From Gammaproteobacteria bacterium (lineage in GTDB: Bacteria; Pseudomonadota; Gammaproteobacteria; Burkholderiales; Gallionellaceae): a stretch of 64,000 nucleotides of DNA. Both the position numbers and the translations under genes were made by a program. Under the pieces are notes generated by a model, which was not told the DNA's origin, made no database searches, and was given only the letters and a program-made list of their open reading frames with translations. Numbering within the stretch: position 1 is the first letter of the stretch; each line of letters begins with the position of its first letter. Shown here in pieces: positions 57,675 through 64,000 of this stretch. The DNA is taken from positions 1 to 64,000 of the forward strand of contig JAHJNJ010000026.1 in NCBI GenBank assembly GCA_018820925.1, read 5' to 3'.

Positions 57675-60586
57675 TTTGCACCGCCGTTCTTCTTGCCGCC
57701 GCCGAAGTAGGCTTGCCAGCGCGGATGTACTTTCATGCCGGGATATTTCTTCATGGGTTTGAATTGCGGCGAGGTCTGTTCGGGCTCGCCCTCTTCCGCC
57801 TTGTAGATGCGCACGCGCACGTCGTACCACGCCGCCTGTCCGGTGACCGGATCGGAATTGGAAAAACGCGTGCCATCCGCTTGCTGCGGCAATTCTTCGG
57901 AGATCACGTGATTGAGCAGGAAGCCCTGTTGCGATTCGTTGGCGTCGGGTGACAAATTCCATGCGCCGGCCGCCTTGCCAATGGCATTCCAGGTCCACAC
58001 CGTGCCCGGCTCCACCGCTTCGCTGTAGCGCGCCATGCAGCGCACTTTGCCCCATTGCGATTCGACCCAGATCCAGTCGCCGTCCGCCACGCCAGTTTCT
58101 TTGGCGGTGCGCGCATTGACGTAGAGATAGTTATGCGCATGAATCTGGCGCAACCATGCATTCTGCGAATCCCACGAGTGGTACATCGCCATCGGGCGTT
58201 GTGTCAACGCCGACAGCGGATACTTCAGTTTGTCGGTGGTCTGCGTTTCCAGCGGTTCGAAGTAGAACGGCAGCGGGTCGAAAAAAGTCTCGACGCGTTT
58301 TGCCAGATGCGCCGGTGGCTTGCGCGTGATGCTCTTGCCCTGTGCGGCAAGACGGAATTTCTGCAGCACTTCCGAATACAGATGGATCAGGATGGGTTCC
58401 GCATAACGCGTGATGCCGCTACGCTGCGACCATTCCAGGTAACCCTTGTTCCAGTTGCGCATGAACTGGTACGAGCGCGGCAAGACATGATGATGCACGC
58501 AATCGTTCTTGGCATACATTTCCCACTGGTTCGGATTCGGTTCGCCCTTGATGGATTTTTCGCCACCCTTGCCGCGCCAACCGGTCAGGAAGCCGATGCC
58601 GGAACCCGGCGCGGTCTCCCAGTTGACGATGAAGTCCGGGTAGTCGCGGAATTTGCGTTCACCGTCCTTGTTGACGAAAGCAGGCAGTTTCAGGCGTGTG
58701 CCGAGTTCGATGAGCACCTCCTGGAATGGTTTGCATTCGCCCGTGGGCGGCAGCACCGGGATGCGCACCGAATCCACCGGGCCGTCGAACTCGGAGATCG
58801 GACGGTCGAGCATGGACATCACGTCATGCCGTTCGAGGTAGGTCGTGTCCGGCAGGATCAGGTCGGCGAACGCGGTCGTTTCGGAATGGAACGCATCGCA
58901 CACCACGATGAACGGTATCTTGTATTCGCCGTCTTCTTCCTTGTCGACCAGCATCTTGCGCACTTCGCTGGTGTTCATGCTTGAGTTCCACGCCATGTTC
59001 GCCATGAACAGCAACAGTGTGTCGATCTTGTAGGGGTCGCCGCGCCAGGCATTGGTGATGGCGTTGTGCATCAGGCCATGCACCGACAGCGGATATTCCC
59101 AGGAGAAGGCCTTGTCGATACGCACCGGACTGCCGTCGGCATTGACGAACAGGTCGTCCGGATCGGCCGGCCAGCCCAGCGCCATGCCGTCCAGCGGTGT
59201 ATTCGGCTGCACCGCGCGCGGGTCGTTCGGCGTGCGCGCGCAAGGCGGGATCGGACGCGGGAACGGCGTCTTGTGGCGGAAACCGCCCGGCCGGTCGATG
59301 GTGCCCAGCAACGTCATCAGGATGGACAGCGCGCGAATGGTATGAAAGCCGTTGGAGTGCGCAGCCAGGCCGCGCATGGCGTGGAAAGACACCGGGTTGC
59401 CGGTGACTGTGTCGTGCTCCTTGCCCCAGGAGTCGGTCCAGGCGATGGGTAACTCAATCTTCTGGTCGCGCGCGGTGATGCCCATCTCGTGCGCGAGGCG
59501 CTTAATGGTCTCTGCCGGGATGCCGGTGATCTGCTCCGCCCATTCCGGTGTGTAATCCTTGACGCGGTCCTGAAGCATCTGGAACGCAGGCTTGACCGGC
59601 GTGCCGTCGGACAATTTGAATTCACCGAGCAGGTAAGGATCGGCGCCTTCGGAATGGGTGATCACGGCCTTGTTGGTGTTGCGATCCCACCACAATTTGT
59701 TCTGCGGGTCGTAGCAACCTTCTTCCTTGGCCACTTCGGTGCGCACGAACATGCCGAACTCGTCGTGTTCGGCATCCAGATTCACCAGTTGTCCGGAATT
59801 GGTATAGCGCACCAGGAATTCGCGGTCGAACAAGCCGAGCGCGATGATCTCGTGGATAAGCGCCAACATCAGCGCGCCGTCGGTGCCGGGACGGATGGGC
59901 ACCCATTCGTCGGCGATGGCGGAGTAACCGGTGCGTACCGGGTTGATGGAAATGAAACGGCCACCCTCGCGCTTGAATTTCGACAGCGAGATCTTCATCG
60001 GGTTGGAGTGATGGTCTTCCGCCGTGCCGATCATGATGAACAACTTGGAACGCTCCAGGTCGGGGCCGCCGAATTCCCAGAACGAGCCGCCGATGGTGTA
60101 GATCATGCCCGCAGCCATATTCACCGAGCAGAAGCCGCCGTGCGCCGCATAGTTGGGCGTGCCGAACTGGCGCGCGAACAAGCCGGTCAGCGCCTGCATC
60201 TGGTCGCGGCCGGTGAACAGCGCGAATTTCTTCGGATCGGTGGCGCGTATCTTGCCCAGACGCTCGCCCAGAATGGAGAAAGTCTCTTCCCAGCTGATTT
60301 CCTCGAAGTCGCCGGTTCCGCGTTCTGCACCCTGTTTGCGGCGTAACGGCTTGGTCAACCGCGCGGGCGAATACTGTTTCATGATGCCGGACGAACCTTT
60401 GGCGCAGATTACGCCATTGTTCAGCGGATGATCAGGGTTGCCGTCGATGTAGCGCACTTCACCGTTGCGCAGATGCACGCGGATGCCGCAGCGGCAGGCG
60501 CACATGTAACAAGTGGTGTTGCGAACTTCGGTTTTCGCATCCGCAACCGGGGGAGCTAAGGGGTCGTGCAATGGGATCGATGACAT
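57671..60586 (-). CDS. soeA: SoeA, molybdopterin subunit of cytoplasmic sulfite dehydrogenase
   Basis: 971 residues, DMSO reductase/complex iron-sulfur molybdoenzyme family. An N-terminal [4Fe-4S] motif (CYMCACRCGIRVHLRNGEVR) precedes the molybdopterin domains. No Tat signal is present, so it stays in the cytoplasm, as known for SoeA, and oxidises sulfite directly to sulfate. The gene context (sat/apr divergent, dsr and sox near) supports SoeA rather than tetrathionate or polysulfide reductase, although related families look similar. Confidence 0.9.
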   Translation of the reverse strand: MSSIPLHDPLAPPVADAKTEVRNTTCYMCACRCGIRVHLRNGEVRYIDGNPDHPLNNGVICAKGSSGIMKQYSPARLTKPLRRKQGAERGTGDFEEISWEETFSILGERLGKIRATDPKKFALFTGRDQMQALTGLFARQFGTPNYAAHGGFCSVNMAAGMIYTIGGSFWEFGGPDLERSKLFIMIGTAEDHHSNPMKISLSKFKREGGRFISINPVRTGYSAIADEWVPIRPGTDGALMLALIHEIIALGLFDREFLVRYTNSGQLVNLDAEHDEFGMFVRTEVAKEEGCYDPQNKLWWDRNTNKAVITHSEGADPYLLGEFKLSDGTPVKPAFQMLQDRVKDYTPEWAEQITGIPAETIKRLAHEMGITARDQKIELPIAWTDSWGKEHDTVTGNPVSFHAMRGLAAHSNGFHTIRALSILMTLLGTIDRPGGFRHKTPFPRPIPPCARTPNDPRAVQPNTPLDGMALGWPADPDDLFVNADGSPVRIDKAFSWEYPLSVHGLMHNAITNAWRGDPYKIDTLLLFMANMAWNSSMNTSEVRKMLVDKEEDGEYKIPFIVVCDAFHSETTAFADLILPDTTYLERHDVMSMLDRPISEFDGPVDSVRIPVLPPTGECKPFQEVLIELGTRLKLPAFVNKDGERKFRDYPDFIVNWETAPGSGIGFLTGWRGKGGEKSIKGEPNPNQWEMYAKNDCVHHHVLPRSYQFMRNWNKGYLEWSQRSGITRYAEPILIHLYSEVLQKFRLAAQGKSITRKPPAHLAKRVETFFDPLPFYFEPLETQTTDKLKYPLSALTQRPMAMYHSWDSQNAWLRQIHAHNYLYVNARTAKETGVADGDWIWVESQWGKVRCMARYSEAVEPGTVWTWNAIGKAAGAWNLSPDANESQQGFLLNHVISEELPQQADGTRFSNSDPVTGQAAWYDVRVRIYKAEEGEPEQTSPQFKPMKKYPGMKVHPRWQAYFGGGKKNGGAK

Positions 60587-60837
60587 AGGCTGGTGTGTTT
60601 TATTTTATATATCGAGGCGCGGCAGCCTACAAAATTACTCAGACTTTCAGGGCGGCAAGTATGCGTATCGCACGCCAGCACTGCCATAGCTGTGATGAGG
60701 GATTAAGACATAACCCGTTAGGGGGGTACGACGCTCAACCCATGAGGGGTATCGCCCTCTTGCCGGGCTTGCACTAGTGTGGCGAACCTGTGAATTTATA
60801 AGTACTTGACTGTATTACTGGATTAAAGGAGACGTGT
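60587..60837. other. Divergent control region soeA/sat
   Basis: 251 bp between soeABC (minus) and sat-aprMBA (plus), which probably holds both promoters. It carries two palindromes of the same type as those upstream of dsrA and tusA. No ORF is supported. Confidence 0.6.
60709..60751. promoter_or_regulatory. Two candidate operators between soeA and sat
   Basis: ATAACCC-GTTA-GGGGGGTA at 60709-60728 and AACCC-ATGA-GGGGTA at 60737-60751. They share the CCC-N4-GGG dyad with the sites at 35062 and 49843-49881, and sit at roughly a 26-bp step. Confidence 0.55.
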
Positions 60838-62004
60838 ATGGCATTGGTTAACCCGCATGGCGGTGGCGATCTGAATCCGTTGTTGCTCGAGGGCGCAGCC
60901 CTGAAGACGGAACTGGATAAAGCGAAGACGCTACCCCAGGTCAAGGTAAGTTCGCGCGAGAAGGGCGATATTATCATGCTGGGTATCGGCGGGTTTACAC
61001 CGTTGAACGGCTTCATGACCCATGCCGACTGGCAAGGCGTCTGCGACGGCATGAAGACGGCAAACGGTCTGTTCTGGCCAATTCCCATTACGCTTTCGGT
61101 CAGTCAGTCTGTCGCCGATACGATCAAGACCGGCCAGGAAATCACGCTGGCCGATCCTGAAAACGGCGAAATGCTGGCAACCATGATGGTCACCGAGAAG
61201 TACGTGATCGACAAGGCGCACGAATGCGCCATGGTGTTCAAAACCACCGACCCGAAGCACCCCGGCGTCAAAATGGTCATGGAACAGGGCGAAGTCAACC
61301 TGGCCGGCTCCATCAAGGTACTGTCGCAAGGCGGTTTCCCGGAAAAATATCCCGAGCTGTTCAAGACCCCCAAACAGACGCGCGAGATCTTCAGCCAGAT
61401 GGGCTGGTCCAAGATCGCCTGCTTCCAGACGCGCAACCCGATGCACCGCTCGCACGAGTACCTGGCCAAGATCGCCATCGAAGTGTGCGACGGCGTGCTG
61501 ATCCATTCGCTGCTGGGCAACCTCAAACCCGGCGACATCCCCGCTGAAGTGCGCGCCAAAGCCATCGGTACGCTGACCGAAAAATATTTCGTGAAGAAAA
61601 CCGTGGTGCAAGCCGGTTACCCGCTGGACATGCGTTATGCCGGTCCGCGCGAGGCGCTGCTGCACGCGGTGTTCCGCCAGAACTACGGCTGCTCGCACCA
61701 GATCGTCGGTCGCGACCACGCCGGTGTTGGCAGCTACTACGGTCCTTTCGACGCGCATCACATTTTCGACCAGGTGCCCAAGGGCGCGCTGGAAACCGAA
61801 GCTTTGAAGATTGATATCTCGTTTTGGTGTTATAAATGCGGCGGCATGGCCTCGGCCAAGACCTGCCCGCACGACGATGCCGACCGCCTGCAGGTGTCCG
61901 GCACGCAGTTGCGCAATGCCCTCTCCAAAGGCGAGAATGTGCCCGCAGAGTTCAGCCGCCCCGAGGTGCTGGAGATTTTGCGTGCCTATTACGCGAGTTT
62001 GTAA
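60838..62004 (+). CDS. sat: Sulfate adenylyltransferase (dissimilatory type)
   Basis: 388 residues, ATP sulfurylase. Catalytic motifs [11 protein letters not shown] and [17 protein letters not shown] are present. In sulfur oxidisers it runs in reverse: APS plus pyrophosphate gives sulfate and ATP. A strong AAGGAG site precedes the ATG. It leads the plus-strand unit sat-aprM-aprB-aprA. Confidence 0.96.
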   Translation: MALVNPHGGGDLNPLLLEGAALKTELDKAKTLPQVKVSSREKGDIIMLGIGGFTPLNGFMTHADWQGVCDGMKTANGLFWPIPITLSVSQSVADTIKTGQEITLADPENGEMLATMMVTEKYVIDKAHECAMVFKTTDPKHPGVKMVMEQGEVNLAGSIKVLSQGGFPEKYPELFKTPKQTREIFSQMGWSKIACFQTRNPMHRSHEYLAKIAIEVCDGVLIHSLLGNLKPGDIPAEVRAKAIGTLTEKYFVKKTVVQAGYPLDMRYAGPREALLHAVFRQNYGCSHQIVGRDHAGVGSYYGPFDAHHIFDQVPKGALETEALKIDISFWCYKCGGMASAKTCPHDDADRLQVSGTQLRNALSKGENVPAEFSRPEVLEILRAYYASL

Positions 62005-62119
62005 GAAGGTGAAAAGTAATGGCGGTAGGTTTGTCGGGTGTTGGAAGTGACTTTTCCCGTACTCGACAGCCAACCTGTTTAACGGTAGTCATTCGTTTGC
62101 AATTTTTGAGGAGAAACTG

Positions 62120-62944
62120 ATGTTCACGAGCAATCCCTTTGTCGATCTTTCGGCAACGATTCCAACCGCCTACATGCAGGGATATATCATCGTGATGATC
62201 CTGCTGGTCATGGGCGGGACGATACTTGACATGCTGCACAAGAAAAGTGCGAAGTACTTTTTCGCAAATGCGGAAAAAGCACAGAAGAGCGCAAAACGCT
62301 CTGTGAGCGGTGGTGAAAAGGTTGCGATGGCCACTGCCGTGCTGTTAAACGAAGTGCTGACTTCCGGCGAATTCGACAATCCGCGCCGCAGGATCTCCCA
62401 TCTGTTGACCATGTGGGGAACCATCATCTTCATCGTGACGACCGCGATCATGATTTTCTCGCCGGAGTCCACATCCGCCCTGCTGCCACAACTCTGGCAC
62501 ATCGGCGCGCTGATGCTGGCTGTTGGTGCGTACTGGTTCTGGTTCTTTATCCGCGCCGATGTCGCTGCGGAAGGCCTGCCCGCTTTCCGGTTGGAGCGTG
62601 CGGATTTGTTCATCCTCTCGTTGATGGCCACCTCGACCTTCGCATTGATCTGGTCGTTCACCGGCGGTGGCGTGACCGTGTTCTTTGCCCTGTTCATCCT
62701 GTCCAGCACCGTGCTGTTCGGCGGCGTGTACTGGTCCAAGTTCGCCCACATGTTCTTCAAGCCCGCTGCAGCCTTCCAGAAGCGTGTCATCATGGCCGAC
62801 GGTGGGCGCGAGAACCTGCCTCCCGACTATGACCTGACGGATCCTGAAGTACAGCGCAAGTTTCCGGATGTGCCTACGTATATGGGCAAGAACCCGCCCA
62901 ACATGGGGTTGTGCATCAAGGCTGAAAGAGCCAACCACTACTAA
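62120..62944 (+). CDS. aprM: AprM, membrane anchor of APS reductase
   Basis: 274 residues, about five to six transmembrane helices, with charged loops (ANAEKAQKSAKRSVSGG). It matches AprM, which ties AprBA to the quinone pool in sulfur oxidisers lacking QmoABC. It starts 115 bp after sat and is followed by aprBA. A TTGAGGAG ribosome site is clear. Confidence 0.9.
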   Translation: MFTSNPFVDLSATIPTAYMQGYIIVMILLVMGGTILDMLHKKSAKYFFANAEKAQKSAKRSVSGGEKVAMATAVLLNEVLTSGEFDNPRRRISHLLTMWGTIIFIVTTAIMIFSPESTSALLPQLWHIGALMLAVGAYWFWFFIRADVAAEGLPAFRLERADLFILSLMATSTFALIWSFTGGGVTVFFALFILSSTVLFGGVYWSKFAHMFFKPAAAFQKRVIMADGGRENLPPDYDLTDPEVQRKFPDVPTYMGKNPPNMGLCIKAERANHY

Positions 62945-62987
62945 TCCTGACTTGACCAATTATCGATAAGAAATAGAGGAATATATT

Positions 62988-63470
62988 ATGCCAACCTTTG
63001 TATATATGACACGTTGTGATGGTTGCGGAGAATGCGTGGACATCTGCCCATCCGACATCATGCACATCGACAAGACGCTGCGTCGTGCTTACAACATCGA
63101 ACCCAGCATGTGCTGGGAATGCTATTCCTGTGTGAAAGCATGTCCACACCAGGCAATTGATGTACGCGGTTATGCCGACTTTGCACCGCTGGGACACAGC
63201 GTTCGCGTGATCCGCGACGAAGAGAAAGGCACCATTGCGTGGCGCATCAAGTTCCGCAATGGCAAGAAAGACATGGAACTGCTGGCACCGATCACGACCA
63301 AGCCCTGGGGCTCGGCGACACCGGACCTCGGAAAGGTTCCCGCCCCCAGCAAGGAGATGCGCGACAGCCAACTGCTGTTCAATGAGCCTAAATATATCCG
63401 CATGGATGATGGTGGATTGCACACACTGCAATCCAATGGCCTGGAAATCAAGAAGGGAGTGCAGTACTGA
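62988..63470 (+). CDS. aprB: AprB, Fe-S beta subunit of APS reductase
   Basis: 160 residues. Two [4Fe-4S] motifs (CDGCGECVDICPSDI, CWECYSCVKACPHQA). It carries electrons from the AprA flavin. Its stop overlaps the aprA start by one base (TGATG). Confidence 0.97.
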   Translation: MPTFVYMTRCDGCGECVDICPSDIMHIDKTLRRAYNIEPSMCWECYSCVKACPHQAIDVRGYADFAPLGHSVRVIRDEEKGTIAWRIKFRNGKKDMELLAPITTKPWGSATPDLGKVPAPSKEMRDSQLLFNEPKYIRMDDGGLHTLQSNGLEIKKGVQY

Positions 63471-64000
63471 TGAGTTACTCGACAATCATTGAAGACAATA
63501 TCGACATCCTGGTTGTCGGTGCGGGCCTGGGCGGTACGGGCGCGGCATTCGAGGCAAGATATTGGGGACAGGACAAGAAGATCGTCATCGCCGAGAAGGC
63601 GAACATCATGCGTTCCGGCGCGGTGGCCCAGGGCCTGTATGCGATCAACTGCTATATGGGAACCCGCTTTGGCGAAAATAATCCCGAAGATCATGTGCGC
63701 TATGCACGTATCGACCTGATGGGCATGGTGCGCGAAGACCTGCTGTTCGACATGGCACGCCACGTTGACTCCGCTGTGCATAACTTTGAAGAATGGGGTC
63801 TCCCCATCATGCGCAACGAGAAGAAGGGTTCGTACCTGCGTGAAGGGCGTTGGCAGATCATGATTCACGGCGAATCCTACAAGCCTATCGTTGCTGATGC
63901 CGCCAAGAAGTCGTCCGACAAGGTGTTCAACCGCATCTGCGTGACTCACCTGCTGATGGACGAGTCCAAGGAGAACCGTGTTGCCGGTGCTGTGGGCTTC
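63470..64000 (+). CDS. aprA: AprA, flavoprotein alpha subunit of APS reductase (partial)
   Basis: The first 177 residues are in the window; the gene runs off the end. The FAD-binding motif ILVVGAGLGGTGAAFEA is near residue 13, and the family segment AVAQGLYAINCYMG is visible. It oxidises sulfite plus AMP to APS. The ATG overlaps the aprB stop. The ORF track does not list it because it has no stop in the window. Confidence 0.96.
   Translation, partial: MSYSTIIEDNIDILVVGAGLGGTGAAFEARYWGQDKKIVIAEKANIMRSGAVAQGLYAINCYMGTRFGENNPEDHVRYARIDLMGMVREDLLFDMARHVDSAVHNFEEWGLPIMRNEKKGSYLREGRWQIMIHGESYKPIVADAAKKSSDKVFNRICVTHLLMDESKENRVAGAVGF

Noticed and set aside
35062-60751. NarL/NarP-type TACYYMT sites as the explanation of the shared palindromes
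   Set aside because: The half-sites do not fit TACYYMT with 7-2-7 spacing; the common element is CCC-N4-GGG, so the regulator is left open.
1-64000. tRNA, rRNA or known riboswitch genes
   Set aside because: None recognised by eye on either strand. A tRNAscan-SE/Infernal run would be needed to exclude them fully.

Overview
The window reads as a chromosomal piece of a chemolithotrophic sulfur-oxidising betaproteobacterium, most likely from the Gallionellaceae/Sulfuricellaceae area of the Nitrosomonadales (Sideroxydans- or Sulfuricella-like). This rests on the gene content: a reverse-type dsr operon, sox genes without soxCD, AprM-type APS reductase, cytoplasmic-type SoeABC, and betaproteobacterial-looking housekeeping genes. 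The species placement is inference; no rRNA or tRNA gene was seen in the window.

Layout. 0-13.4 kb is mostly housekeeping: rmuC, a dienelactone-hydrolase-like gene, typA/bipA, an orphan FecR-domain gene, a PhnD-like lipoprotein coupled to a diguanylate cyclase, rhlE, map and glnD. 13.4-16.2 kb is accessory DNA: four small same-strand genes of unknown function, separated by short palindromic spacers that resemble integron attC sites, plus a second, diverged copy of the last 169 bp of glnD. 16.2-18.5 kb holds an isochorismatase-like gene, a SnoaL/NTF2-like gene and a divergent GlxA-type regulator. 18.5-34.9 kb is one long minus-strand gene train, dsrABEFHCMKLJOPN, followed by a DUF4202 gene, cysG and five little-known genes. 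35.2-38.4 kb is a divergent plus-strand operon: a 71-aa protein, a Cas6/Cmx6-like protein, a cysteine-less DsrC paralogue, a tandem TusA protein, an unknown 198-aa protein and a TauD-like dioxygenase. Next come a metallo-beta-lactamase-fold hydrolase and a TrkH/NhaD-like ion transporter pair. 42.7-47.4 kb carries soxYZAXB and a DUF302 gene. A FadL-like porin, tusA-dsrE2, three anion transporters (SulP, SLC13, SulP) and soeABC follow on the minus strand. Divergent from soeA are sat, aprM, aprB and aprA; aprA runs off the window end.

How the genes fit together. SoxXYZAB, lacking SoxCD, would oxidise thiosulfate only partly and leave sulfane sulfur. TusA/DsrE2 and DsrEFH would pass sulfur to DsrC, and DsrABL with DsrMKJOP would oxidise it to sulfite. 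CysG and DsrN make amidated siroheme for DsrAB. Sulfite can then go through AprBA/AprM plus Sat (with ATP formation) or directly through SoeABC. The SulP and SLC13 transporters next to soe are plausible anion exporters or importers.

Points that stand out: an orphan Cas6-like protein in a dsr-linked operon with no CRISPR array nearby; a shared ATARCCC-N4-GGG palindrome upstream of dsrA, soeA/sat and tusA; a cassette-like array without integrase flanked by glnD 3' ends; a SulP transporter with an inserted coiled coil of about 130 residues; and several families of intergenic palindromic repeats, one of which has become coding sequence in rhlE.
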